Source: Agrobacterium sp. a22-2 (GTDB lineage: Bacteria > Pseudomonadota > Alphaproteobacteria > Rhizobiales > Rhizobiaceae). From it: a stretch of 64,000 nucleotides of DNA. The stretch covers positions 107,826 through 171,825 of the forward strand of contig NZ_JAAXMM010000014.1 of the NCBI RefSeq assembly GCF_012276985.1. Direction: 5' to 3'. The notes beneath the pieces are model-generated. The model did no database searches and had not been told where the DNA came from. It was given only the letters and a program-made list of their open reading frames with translations. This document shows positions 44,553 to 52,480 of this stretch, piece after piece (position 1 is the first letter of the stretch; the number at the start of each line of letters is the position of its first letter). The translations under genes were made by a program, and so were the position numbers.

Positions 44553-46013
44553 ATGAACGCCGATGCAAAAACCGAGATCAGAGGCAAGGAACGCTACAAG
44601 GCCGGCGTGCTCAAATATGCCCAGATGGGCTATTGGGACCGCGACTACGAGCCGAAGGACACCGATCTGATCGCGCTGTTCCGGATCACGCCGCAGGACG
44701 GCGTCGATCCGATCGAGGCTGCCGCCGCGGTTGCCGGCGAAAGCTCCACCGCCACCTGGACGGTGGTCTGGACCGACCGCCTGACGGCCTGCGACCAGTA
44801 CCGCGCCAAGGCCTACCGGGTCGATCCGGTGCCGGGAACGCCCGGGCAGTATTTCTGCTACGTCGCCTACGATCTCATCCTGTTCGAGGAAGGGTCGATC
44901 GCCAACCTGACGGCGTCGATCATCGGCAACGTCTTCTCGTTCAAGCCGCTGAAGGCCGCAAGGCTCGAGGACATGCGCTTCCCGGTCGCCTATGTGAAGA
45001 CCTTCAAGGGGCCGCCGACCGGCATCGTCGTCGAGCGCGAACGGCTCGACAAGTTCGGCAAGCCGCTGCTCGGCGCCACCACCAAGCCCAAGCTCGGCCT
45101 GTCCGGCAAGAATTACGGCCGCGTCGTCTACGAAGGCTTGAAGGGCGGCCTCGATTTCATGAAGGACGACGAGAACATCAACTCGCAACCGTTCATGCAT
45201 TGGCGCGACCGTTTCCTCTACTGCATGGAGGCCGTCAACCATGCCTCCGCCAAGACAGGCGAGGTCAAGGGCCATTACCTCAACATCACCGCCGGCACGA
45301 TGGAGGAGATGTACCGCCGCGCCGAATTCGCCAAGGAACTCGGCTCGGTCATCGTCATGGTGGATCTGATCATCGGCTGGACGGCGATCCAGTCGATCTC
45401 GGAATGGTGCAGGCAGAACGACATGATCCTGCACATGCACCGCGCCGGCCACGGCACCTACACGCGCCAGAAGAACCACGGCATCTCGTTCCGCGTCATC
45501 GCCAAATGGCTGCGGCTGGCCGGCGTCGACCATCTGCATGCCGGCACCGCCGTCGGCAAGCTGGAGGGCGATCCGATGACCGTGCAGGGCTATTACAACG
45601 TCCTGCGCGAAACCAAGAACGAGGTCGACCTGCAACGCGGCATCTTCTTCGAACAGGACTGGGGCGACATCAAAAAGGTCATGCCGGTGGCCTCGGGCGG
45701 CATTCATGCCGGCCAGATGCACCAGCTGCTCGACCTGTTCGGCGACGACGTCGTCCTGCAGTTCGGCGGCGGCACGATCGGCCATCCGATGGGCATCCAG
45801 GCGGGTGCGACCGCAAACCGGGTGGCGCTGGAAGCCATGGTGCTGGCCCGCAACGAGGGCCGCGACATTGCCCATGAGGGGCCTGAAATCCTGCGGGCTG
45901 CGGCCAAATGGTGCAAGCCGCTGGAAGCAGCCCTCGATACCTGGGGCAATATCAGCTTCAACTACACCTCGACCGACACGTCGGATTTCGTGCCGAGCGT
46001 CAGCGTCGCCTGA
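44553..46013 (+). CDS. cbbL: RuBisCO large subunit, form I red-type (IC)
   Basis: This 486-residue subunit fixes CO2 onto RuBP. The carbamylated lysine is K204 with metal ligands D206/E207 (DFMKDDENIN), and the catalytic lysines lie in TTKPKLGLS (K178, K180). The N-terminal ESSTATWTVVWTD and the C-terminal GGGTIGHP phosphate site are intact. The STATW variant and the presence of cbbX mark form IC. GAGGAAAGGA lies upstream of the ATG. All catalytic motifs look intact, so it should be active. Confidence 0.97.
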   Translation: MNADAKTEIRGKERYKAGVLKYAQMGYWDRDYEPKDTDLIALFRITPQDGVDPIEAAAAVAGESSTATWTVVWTDRLTACDQYRAKAYRVDPVPGTPGQYFCYVAYDLILFEEGSIANLTASIIGNVFSFKPLKAARLEDMRFPVAYVKTFKGPPTGIVVERERLDKFGKPLLGATTKPKLGLSGKNYGRVVYEGLKGGLDFMKDDENINSQPFMHWRDRFLYCMEAVNHASAKTGEVKGHYLNITAGTMEEMYRRAEFAKELGSVIVMVDLIIGWTAIQSISEWCRQNDMILHMHRAGHGTYTRQKNHGISFRVIAKWLRLAGVDHLHAGTAVGKLEGDPMTVQGYYNVLRETKNEVDLQRGIFFEQDWGDIKKVMPVASGGIHAGQMHQLLDLFGDDVVLQFGGGTIGHPMGIQAGATANRVALEAMVLARNEGRDIAHEGPEILRAAAKWCKPLEAALDTWGNISFNYTSTDTSDFVPSVSVA

Positions 46014-46047
46014 CAACGGATAACGGACAACAAGAAGGAGAGACGAC

Positions 46048-46437
46048 ATGCGTATCACACAAGGATGCTTCTCGTTCCTGCCGGATCTGACCGACGAGCA
46101 GATCACCGCACAGGTGGAATATTGCCTGCGCAAGGGATGGGCGATCGGCGTCGAATACACCGACGATCCACACCCTCGAAACACCTATTGGGAAATGTGG
46201 GGCAATCCGATGTTCGACCTGAAGGACGCCAAGGGCGTGATGATGGAGCTGGACGATTGCCGCAAGACCCATCCGCAGACCTATATCCGCCTCAATGCCT
46301 TCGATTCCAATCGCGGTTTCGAGACGGTGACGATGTCCTTCATCGTCAATCGCCCGGACAAGGAACCGAGCCTGCGGATGACCCGGACGGAGGGCCGTGG
46401 CCGCAACCAGCATTATGCCTGGGAAACGCAACGCTAG
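46048..46437 (+). CDS. cbbS: RuBisCO small subunit, red-type
   Basis: This 129-residue protein begins MRITQGCFSFLPDLTDEQI, and ends in the C-terminal extension characteristic of red-type small subunits (after FIVNRPDKEPSLRMTRTEG). It caps the L8 core. The ATG follows AAGGAGAG, 34 bp after cbbL. A palindromic repeat starts within 2 bp of its stop. Confidence 0.96.
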   Translation: MRITQGCFSFLPDLTDEQITAQVEYCLRKGWAIGVEYTDDPHPRNTYWEMWGNPMFDLKDAKGVMMELDDCRKTHPQTYIRLNAFDSNRGFETVTMSFIVNRPDKEPSLRMTRTEGRGRNQHYAWETQR

Positions 46438-46438
46438 A

Positions 46439-46483
46439 GCATGTCGCCCGAAAGTGGGCACCGGTTTCGGGGCGACGACATGC
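46439..46483. repeat. rhizobial-type palindromic intergenic repeat between cbbS and cbbX
   Basis: Outer arms GCATGTCG (46439-46446) and CGACATGC (46476-46483) enclose inner arms CCCGAAA and TTTCGGG, giving a two-step 45-bp palindrome. This matches the well-known family of short palindromic elements scattered in rhizobial intergenic regions (GCATGTCG...CGACATGC). In RNA it would form a strong hairpin that could protect the upstream cbbLS message or damp cbbX expression. Only this copy was noticed in the window. Confidence 0.8.
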
Positions 46484-46508
46484 GACAAAACAAAGAGGAG
46501 CCAGGGAC

Positions 46509-47444
46509 ATGGACATGCCGGAAGCCGTATCACCCGCCGAAAGCCTGCCGACATCGGTCGATCTTGCCGAGGAATACAAGGCTTCCGGCGTGGCGGACAT
46601 CCTTGCCGAACTGGACCGTGAGCTGATCGGGCTCAAACCCGTCAAACAGCGCATCCGCGAGACGGCAGCTCTGCTGCTCGTCGAGCGGGCGCGTCGTGCC
46701 ATGGGCCTCACCCATGAGGCGCCGTCGCTGCACATGAGCTTTACCGGCAATCCCGGCACCGGCAAGACGACGGTCGCCCTGCGCATGGCCAATCTGCTGC
46801 ATCGGCTCGGCTATGTCCGCAAGGGCCATCTCGTGTCGGTGACGCGCGACGACCTGGTCGGACAATATATCGGCCACACCGCGCCGAAGACCAAGGAGAT
46901 CCTGAAACGGGCGATGGGCGGCGTGCTGTTCATCGACGAGGCCTATTATCTCTACCGACCGGACAACGAACGCGACTATGGCCAGGAAGCGATCGAGATT
47001 CTGCTGCAGGTGATGGAGAACAACCGCGACGACCTCGTGGTGATCCTCGCCGGCTATTCCGACCGTATGGATCGCTTCTTCGAAAGCAATCCCGGCTTCC
47101 GCTCGCGCATCGCCCATCACATCGATTTTCCCGATTATGACGACGGCGAGCTCCTGTCGATCGCCGAAAGCATGCTGGAGCGGCAGGGCTATCATTTCGA
47201 CGCCAAGGCCACGGCCATCATGGGCGATTATATCGCAAGGCGCCGGCGCCAGCCGCATTTCGCCAATGCCCGCTCCATTCGCAATGCACTCGACCGGGCA
47301 CGGCTGCGCCAGGCCAACCGGCTGTTTGAGGAAAGCACCGGCCCGGTCGACGCCGAGCAGCTATCGACCATCACGGCCCGCGACATTTCCGGCAGCCGCG
47401 TCTTCACCATGGTTTCGCCCACACATCAGGAGACAGTGCCATGA
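46509..47444 (+). CDS. cbbX: red-type RuBisCO activase, AAA+ protein
   Basis: This 311-residue AAA+ ATPase remodels inhibited red-type RuBisCO by pulling on the large-subunit C-terminus. Walker A is GNPGTGKT (80-87), Walker B is VLFIDEA (139-145), and the sensor and arginine-finger region ESNPGFRSRIAHHIDF follows. An acidic, poorly conserved N-terminal stretch precedes the core. ATG 46509 is chosen with AAGAGGAG upstream; ATG 46515 is possible. The stop overlaps the cbbE start (ATGA). Confidence 0.95.
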   Translation: MDMPEAVSPAESLPTSVDLAEEYKASGVADILAELDRELIGLKPVKQRIRETAALLLVERARRAMGLTHEAPSLHMSFTGNPGTGKTTVALRMANLLHRLGYVRKGHLVSVTRDDLVGQYIGHTAPKTKEILKRAMGGVLFIDEAYYLYRPDNERDYGQEAIEILLQVMENNRDDLVVILAGYSDRMDRFFESNPGFRSRIAHHIDFPDYDDGELLSIAESMLERQGYHFDAKATAIMGDYIARRRRQPHFANARSIRNALDRARLRQANRLFEESTGPVDAEQLSTITARDISGSRVFTMVSPTHQETVP

Positions 47445-48136
47445 GCCCCAAAACCATCATCGCCCCCTCCGTTCTCTCGGCCGATTTTTCCCGGCTCGGC
47501 GAAGAGGTCGAAACCATCTGCGACGCCGGCGCCGACTGGATCCATCTCGACGTGATGGACGGCCATTTCGTGCCCAACATCACCTTCGGGCCTCCGGTCA
47601 TCAAGGCGATCCGCAGCCGCACCGACAAGGTGTTCGACTGCCATCTGATGATCGCCCCGGTCGATCCCTTTCTCGGTGCCTTCGCCGATGCCGGCTGCGA
47701 CATCATCACCGTGCATGCCGAGGCGACCACCCATCTCGACCGGTCGCTGCAGGCGGTCCGCGACCTCGGCTGCAAGGCCGGCGTGTCGCTCAATCCCTCG
47801 ACGCCGGAAAGCGCCATCGAATATGTGCTGGACCGCCTCGACCTCATCCTGCTGATGACCGTCAACCCCGGCTTCGGCGGACAGGCCTTCATTACCGCGA
47901 TGGTGGAGAAGGTCGCCCGCGTCAAGTCCATGATCGGCGCAAGACCGATCCTCATCGAAATAGACGGCGGCGTGACCCCCGAGACCGCGCCGCTGGTCGC
48001 CCGAGCCGGCGCCGATGTCCTGGTCGCCGGCTCGGCTGTCTTCAAGGGCGGGCGCGAGGCCTATGCCGGCAATATCGCCGCGCTGCGCGCTGCTGCCGAC
48101 GATCCGCAACTGGCTGCCCTTCGTTTGGCGAGGTGA
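47441..48136 (+). CDS. cbbE: ribulose-phosphate 3-epimerase
   Basis: This 231-residue TIM barrel interconverts xylulose- and ribulose-5-phosphate. It shows IAPSVLSADFSRLGEE, the metal/catalytic HLDVMDGHFVPNITFG, LMTVNPGFGGQAF and EIDGGVTPETA. It overlaps the cbbX stop by 4 bases, so it is the last core cbb gene. The thioredoxin-like gene follows after 6 bp. Confidence 0.96.
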   Translation: MSPKTIIAPSVLSADFSRLGEEVETICDAGADWIHLDVMDGHFVPNITFGPPVIKAIRSRTDKVFDCHLMIAPVDPFLGAFADAGCDIITVHAEATTHLDRSLQAVRDLGCKAGVSLNPSTPESAIEYVLDRLDLILLMTVNPGFGGQAFITAMVEKVARVKSMIGARPILIEIDGGVTPETAPLVARAGADVLVAGSAVFKGGREAYAGNIAALRAAADDPQLAALRLAR

Positions 48137-48142
48137 TCCGGC

Positions 48143-48721
48143 ATGGCGGCGATCCCTCCCCTTTGCGATTTCGGCTGGAAGGCCATCGACGCCCGGCTGC
48201 CTAGTACAGAAGGCCGGGCCCATTCGATCCTGGATCTCGCCGGGTCGAACGGGCTCGTCGTCGCCTTCATCTGCAATCACTGCCCCTATGTGCAGGCGGT
48301 GATCTCCCGCATCGTGCGGGACGCGATCGACCTGGAGGGCCACGGCATCGGCTTCGTGGCGATCAGTTCCAATGATGTCGAGGCCTATCCGCAGGATTCC
48401 TTCGGCAACATGAAGCGTTTCGCCGCGGACAACGCCCTGCCCTTTCCCTATCTCTTCGATGAAGACCAATCCGTGGCGCGGGCCTATGGTGCCGTCTGCA
48501 CGCCGGATTTCTTCGGTTTCAACCGGGACAGGGAACTGCAATATCGCGGCCGGCTGGATGCCTCGCGCAAGGAATCCGGCCCACCGGCCCTCAGGCGCGA
48601 TCTCTATGAGGCGATGGTCATGGTCTCGCGAACCGGCAAGGGTCCGCTGGACCAGCTGGCGTCGATCGGCTGCGGCATCAAATGGAAAACCGCGCCGGAC
48701 GCGGCCGCAAGGCCTGCTTAG
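48143..48721 (+). CDS. thioredoxin-fold (AhpC/TSA-like) protein at the end of the cbb operon
   Basis: This 192-residue thioredoxin-fold protein has the active-site motif CNHCPY (C44/C47), in the segment VVAFICNHCPYVQ, followed by FVAISSNDVEAYP and YLFDEDQSVARAYGAVCTPDFFGF with the cis-Pro. This subfamily is annotated as peroxiredoxin- or TlpA-like and is cytoplasmic here, as there is no signal peptide. It begins 6 bp after cbbE and is probably co-transcribed. A redox role for Calvin enzymes is possible but not shown. Confidence 0.87.
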   Translation: MAAIPPLCDFGWKAIDARLPSTEGRAHSILDLAGSNGLVVAFICNHCPYVQAVISRIVRDAIDLEGHGIGFVAISSNDVEAYPQDSFGNMKRFAADNALPFPYLFDEDQSVARAYGAVCTPDFFGFNRDRELQYRGRLDASRKESGPPALRRDLYEAMVMVSRTGKGPLDQLASIGCGIKWKTAPDAAARPA

Positions 48722-48760
48722 CTTCTGATTTCAGCCGTCCTCATCGCAGATAACGCCCCA

Positions 48761-48845
48761 GACCCCGCCCGTTCGGAGGCCTCCGGAAAAACCGAAAGCA
48801 ACGGGCGAGGTCCGAGGGAGGAGGTTTCAACCTCTCTGAACGTTT
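48761..48845 (-). ncRNA. candidate structured RNA with anti-Shine-Dalgarno motif
   Basis: On the minus strand this 150-bp gap between convergent genes contains CCTCCTCCC (48816-48824) next to a small hairpin, GAGGTT-GA-AACCTC (48821-48834). A long GC-rich stem-loop follows: arms 48761-48773 and 48800-48812 pair at 12 of 13 positions, with an inner palindrome CGGAGGCCTCCG. An unpaired CCUCCUCCC motif plus a terminator-like stem is the layout of alphaproteobacterial sRNAs of the alpha-r14 type. No promoter or T-run is evident, so it could instead be a 3' UTR element of gfa. Confidence 0.4.
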
Positions 48846-48847
48846 GC

Positions 48848-48869
48848 GTTGCGCCGCAGGCGGCGCAAC
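48848..48869. terminator. perfect hairpin between the cbb cluster and gfa
   Basis: GTTGCGCCG (48848-48856) and CGGCGCAAC (48861-48869) form a 9-bp perfect stem with a 4-nt loop, 3 bp from the gfa stop. It could terminate transcripts from both sides, although no T-run follows on either strand. Confidence 0.5.
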
Positions 48870-48872
48870 CCG

Positions 48873-49442
48873 TCAGGCCGCGAGCGCGCCCGACTGTTTG
48901 GCCACATGGGTGGCAATCGCATCCATCAGCGCCGGAGACAAGGCATCGTAGGGCGGCAAGCCGAGTTCATTCAGGCGGGCGCGGATTTCGTCCATCTTGT
49001 CAGGGCTGACGCCGCTTTCGATGACCGAGGACACGAAGGCTGCGAACTGCGGCGGCGACCAGCCGGTCTGGTCGCTGAGTTCGGTATGCACGAAATCAAG
49101 ACCGTAGAAGGCATGATTTTTGTTCTCGATCCGGCCATACATATGGGTCCCGCAATCCTTGCAGGCGTAGCGCTGGATGGTGGCGCTCGGATCGACGATC
49201 TGCAGCTTGTCGGCGCCCGACGTGACCTTCACATGGTCGCGGCCGACAACGGCGATCTGCGCAAAGATGGCGCCCTTGGGCTTCCAGCATTTGGTGCAGC
49301 CGCAGGCATGATTGTGAGCCGTCTGTGCGCTGATTTCGACGGTCACCGGATTGCTGGCGCATTTGCACTTCAGCGTGCCGCCGTGGAAGCCGGGGCTCGC
49401 CGGCGGAAAGCCGTTGTCAATCGATGGATGCAATTTGATCAT
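48873..49442 (-). CDS. gfa: S-(hydroxymethyl)glutathione synthase (glutathione-dependent formaldehyde-activating enzyme)
   Basis: This 189-residue Gfa/CENP-V fold protein promotes condensation of formaldehyde with glutathione. The zinc cysteines are all present: C26 and C28, C47, C49 and C52, and C94 and C97. GAGGAGGAAT precedes ATG 49442. It lies between the cbb cluster and the PQQ/lanthanide-associated operon and feeds the FlhA/FghA route encoded at the right end. It is probably transcribed alone or as the tail of the leftward operon (128-bp gap). Confidence 0.93.
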   Translation of the reverse strand: MIKLHPSIDNGFPPASPGFHGGTLKCKCASNPVTVEISAQTAHNHACGCTKCWKPKGAIFAQIAVVGRDHVKVTSGADKLQIVDPSATIQRYACKDCGTHMYGRIENKNHAFYGLDFVHTELSDQTGWSPPQFAAFVSSVIESGVSPDKMDEIRARLNELGLPPYDALSPALMDAIATHVAKQSGALAA

Positions 49443-49570
49443 TGATTCCTCCTCGGTTTTCGACGTCTATGCGTCTTCGTTCACAGGCAGGATCAGGGTA
49501 AATGCGGCCGACGGCAATATAGCGGAAAGTGGCGGTTTTCGGCGTCGAACTGCGACGGCCGGTGCCCGTT

Positions 49571-50362
49571 TCAGCCCTTCGAGCGCAGCATGGCGCGGGC
49601 CGGGTCATAACCCCAGAGGGCGGCCAGCATGAACAGGACGAAACAGCCGCAGACCCAGGCGAGCGCTACCAGATTGAGCTCGCCATAAAGCGCAAAGCGG
49701 ATCAGTTCGACCGCATGGGTGAACGGGTTCAAGGCACAGATGTCGCGCAGCAGCGGCGAACTCTCCGCCATCTTCCACAGGGGATAGAGCGCCGAGGACA
49801 GGAAGAACATCGGAAAGATCACGAAATTCATCACGCCGGCGAAATTCTCCAGCTGCCGGACGGTCGAGGAGATCAGCAGTCCCATCGCGCCGAGCATCAA
49901 GCCGCTGATAAGCAGGGCAGGCAGCACCGCAAGATAACCGATCGGCGGCATCGTAATACCGGTCGCCGCCGCAATCGCCAGAAAGACCGCGACCTGCAGG
50001 ATGGAGACGATCACGCCGGCCAGAAGCTTGGAAAACAGCAGCCACCAGCGCGGCAGCGGCGACGTCAGAAGCAGCCGCATCGAGCCCATCTCCTGGTCAT
50101 AGACCAGCGACAGCGACGACTGCATGCCGTTGAACAGCTGGATCATGCCGCACAGACCGGGCACGATATAGACCTCATAGGTGATATAGGTCTGATAGGG
50201 CGGGATGATCGAAACGCCGAGGGCGGCGCGGAAGCCGGCGGCAAAGACCACGAGCCACACGAGTGGTCGAACCAGAGCCGCCAGAAACCGGCCGCGCTGG
50301 CGAATGAACCGCAGGTTTTCGCGGGTGACGATGGCAAACAACGCAATCCACCAGGCTCTCAT
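49571..50362 (-). CDS. ABC-2 type permease, PQQ-alcohol-dehydrogenase-associated (PedC/LutF-like)
   Basis: This 263-residue membrane protein has about six TM helices of the ABC-2 exporter family (LVRPLVWLVVFAAGFRAAL; MGSMRLLLTSPLPRWWLLF; NFVIFPMFFLSSALYPLW). Its start overlaps the ATPase stop by 4 bases. The same pair of genes accompanies PQQ-dependent alcohol dehydrogenases (PedABC family) and, in Methylobacterium, the lut lanthanide-uptake cluster. Transport direction and cargo are not shown by the sequence. Confidence 0.87.
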   Translation of the reverse strand: MRAWWIALFAIVTRENLRFIRQRGRFLAALVRPLVWLVVFAAGFRAALGVSIIPPYQTYITYEVYIVPGLCGMIQLFNGMQSSLSLVYDQEMGSMRLLLTSPLPRWWLLFSKLLAGVIVSILQVAVFLAIAAATGITMPPIGYLAVLPALLISGLMLGAMGLLISSTVRQLENFAGVMNFVIFPMFFLSSALYPLWKMAESSPLLRDICALNPFTHAVELIRFALYGELNLVALAWVCGCFVLFMLAALWGYDPARAMLRSKG

Positions 50363-51087
50363 GCCGGAACCTCCCGGCCCTCGGCCGTCATCGACAGGAA
50401 GGCCTTGGCAAGGCCCTCTTCGCCGGCCAGCGCCGCAGCGCTGCCATCACTCAACACCTTGCCACGATGCAACACGACGACCTGATCGCTCGGACGGATC
50501 TCATCGACCAGATGGGTCGCCCAGAGCACGGCAAGGCCACTCTCGGCCAAGAGGTGCACGTGATCGGTGATTGCCTGCCGGGAGGCCGCATCCAGCCCCA
50601 CGGTCGGCTCATCGAGCAAAAGGACTTCAGGGGCGTGGATCAGCGCCCGGGCGATCTCCATGCGTCGACGATGACCGCCATTCAGCGCCCGCACCAGCTC
50701 ATCGGCCCGCTCGGCCATGCCGAGCTGCGAGAGCGCCGCGTCGATCGCCAGGGCGGCCGGGCGGCCTGACAGGCCATGCAGGCCGGCGAAATAACGCAGA
50801 TTGCGGCGCACCGACATGTCGAGGTCGAGGGTGGGCTGCTGGAACACCACGCCGATGCGCGCCAGTGCGGCGCGCGGTGTGCGGGCAATGTCGAAACCGG
50901 CAACGCCGATCTGGCCCTCTCGCGTCACGATCAACCGGGTCAGCAGCGCAAACAGCGTCGACTTGCCGGCACCGTTCGGCCCCAGCAGCGCGCAGAACCG
51001 GCCCGCCGCCACGCTGAAGGTGACATCGTCGAGCGCCCGGCGCTGTCCGTAGGCGTAGCTGACATGGCTGATCTCGAGCCCCGTCAT
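50359..51087 (-). CDS. ABC transporter ATP-binding protein, PQQ-associated (LutE-like)
   Basis: This 242-residue ATPase has Walker A LLGPNGAGKST, a degenerate signature NGGHRRRMEIARA typical of ABC-2 partners, Walker B VLLLDEPTVGLD and the H-loop WATHLVDEI. It overlaps both neighbours by 4 bases: the permease downstream and the second ATPase upstream. It would pair with the ABC-2 permease at 49571. This subfamily is restricted to PQQ-alcohol oxidation clusters. Confidence 0.9.
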   Translation of the reverse strand: MTGLEISHVSYAYGQRRALDDVTFSVAAGRFCALLGPNGAGKSTLFALLTRLIVTREGQIGVAGFDIARTPRAALARIGVVFQQPTLDLDMSVRRNLRYFAGLHGLSGRPAALAIDAALSQLGMAERADELVRALNGGHRRRMEIARALIHAPEVLLLDEPTVGLDAASRQAITDHVHLLAESGLAVLWATHLVDEIRPSDQVVVLHRGKVLSDGSAAALAGEEGLAKAFLSMTAEGREVPA

Positions 51088-51722
51088 GGCGCACCCTCCC
51101 CGCTGATGATACCCAGGTCAGGTGCCGGATCGTCGACAAGCCTCGCCGGCCGGCCGGCGAGGCGAAGGATGCGCCGCGCCAGCCGATCGGCCTCGGTTTG
51201 AGAATGGGTGACGAGGATGACGGCCGGCCTTGTGTCGGCGATCAGCGCCTCGGTCAATTCGAGCATCTCTTCGGCGGTACCGGGATCAAGCGACACATAG
51301 GGTTCGTCCATGACCAGAAGCTCCGGCCGGCCGGCAAAGGCGCGCGCCAGCGCCAGCCGGCGCTGCTGGCCAAGCGACAGCTGGCCCGGAAACAGTGCTG
51401 CCTTGTCGGCAATGCCGATCCGCTCCAGAGCAGACAGTGCCGCATCCTTGCCCAATTGCGGATGGACCAGCGTCAGGTTCTGCAGCACGCTGCGCCATGG
51501 CAGGAGGACCGGCTCCTGAAACACCATGGCGATCCTGTCAGGGCGCACGATCTCACCGTCGAAATCGGCATCGATACCGACGATCAGCCGCAGCAGCGTC
51601 GACTTGCCGATGCCGGAGGCGCCGAGGATGGCGATGGTTTCGCCGATATCCATCTCGAAACGGATGTCGCGCAGGATTTCCTGGTCACCGAACGCCTTGC
51701 GCCTGACATCGACCTTGATCAT
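51084..51722 (-). CDS. ABC transporter ATP-binding protein, SsuB/TauB type
   Basis: This 212-residue ATPase has Walker A ILGASGIGKST, Q-loop MVFQEPVLLPWRS, signature LSLGQQRRLALARA and Walker B LLVMDEPYVSLD. It pairs with the permease at 51719 (4-bp overlap) and the binding protein at 52473 to make an importer of the nitrate/sulfonate/taurine class. The ATG at 51722 gives the family N-terminus. The substrate is unknown; its place in the xoxF-linked operon suggests an oxidation-related ligand or cofactor. Confidence 0.9.
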   Translation of the reverse strand: MIKVDVRRKAFGDQEILRDIRFEMDIGETIAILGASGIGKSTLLRLIVGIDADFDGEIVRPDRIAMVFQEPVLLPWRSVLQNLTLVHPQLGKDAALSALERIGIADKAALFPGQLSLGQQRRLALARAFAGRPELLVMDEPYVSLDPGTAEEMLELTEALIADTRPAVILVTHSQTEADRLARRILRLAGRPARLVDDPAPDLGIISGEGAP

Positions 51723-52480
51723 GCCGTCCTCCAGCGCCGCACCCGGCGTTCGGCCGGCTGCAGGACCAGCGCCTCGACCAGCAGCATGACGCCGATGAAG
51801 GACAGCGCATAGACCAGGACCATGGCGACATCGAACAGCTGGAAATAGAAATGGATCTGGAAGCCGATGCCGCTGGAGCGGCCGAGAAACTCGACCACCA
51901 GCACGATCTTCCAGATCACCGCGATACCGGAACGGGCAGCCCCGGCAATGAAGGGCGCCAGCTGCGGCAAGACGACATGGCGCAGCCGTGCCATCGGCCG
52001 CATGCGATAGACCTGCGCCATCGCATCGAGATTCGGATCGAGCGCCCGCGCCCCTTCGCGCAGAATGGTGGCGACGTTGGGGATCTTGTTGAGCACCACG
52101 GCCAGGATCGCCGCGGTCTCGTTGAGGCCGATCCACAGGTAGCACAGCACGATCAACACTAAGGCCGGCAGATTGAGAAACACGACCAGCCACGGATCGA
52201 GCCATCGATCGGCAACGGGGAAACGCCCCATCAGGAAGCCCAGCGCCACGCCAATGACCATGGCCGGCACGAAGGCACAGACGACGCGCCACAGCGTCAT
52301 GCCGAGATGATACGGCAGGGCGCCCGAACTGAGTGCCTTGACGAACGGTGTCCACAGCGCCCAGGGCTGCGGCAGCACGGACGCATCTGCCGTCAGCCGG
52401 GCCGCGACGATCCAGAGCGCAAGCAGCAGCCCAAGCGACAGGGTGCGCACCAGCGCCGGATGCTGCAGGGTTTTAGTCAA
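51719..52480 (-). CDS. ABC transporter permease, SsuC/TauC type
   Basis: This 253-residue permease has about six TM segments and the cytoplasmic EAA-like loop GARALDPNLDAMAQVYRMRP. The best start is TTG at 52480, overlapping the stop of the binding-protein gene by 8 bp (an internal GTG at 52450 is an alternative). The overlap with the ATPase start is 4 bp. It forms the channel for the binding protein at 52473. Confidence 0.87.
   Translation of the reverse strand: MTKTLQHPALVRTLSLGLLLALWIVAARLTADASVLPQPWALWTPFVKALSSGALPYHLGMTLWRVVCAFVPAMVIGVALGFLMGRFPVADRWLDPWLVVFLNLPALVLIVLCYLWIGLNETAAILAVVLNKIPNVATILREGARALDPNLDAMAQVYRMRPMARLRHVVLPQLAPFIAGAARSGIAVIWKIVLVVEFLGRSSGIGFQIHFYFQLFDVAMVLVYALSFIGVMLLVEALVLQPAERRVRRWRTA

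Noticed and set aside
43362..46184. A 940-codon open frame on the minus strand opposite cbbA and cbbL
   Set aside because: It is antisense to two clearly functional genes, has no family similarity and reflects the high GC third-codon bias; a similar antisense frame runs opposite the RND pump gene at 32886-34850.
48861..48869. Intrinsic terminator with T-run at the cbb/gfa junction
   Set aside because: The hairpin is strong but no T-run follows on either strand; kept only as a terminator-like hairpin.
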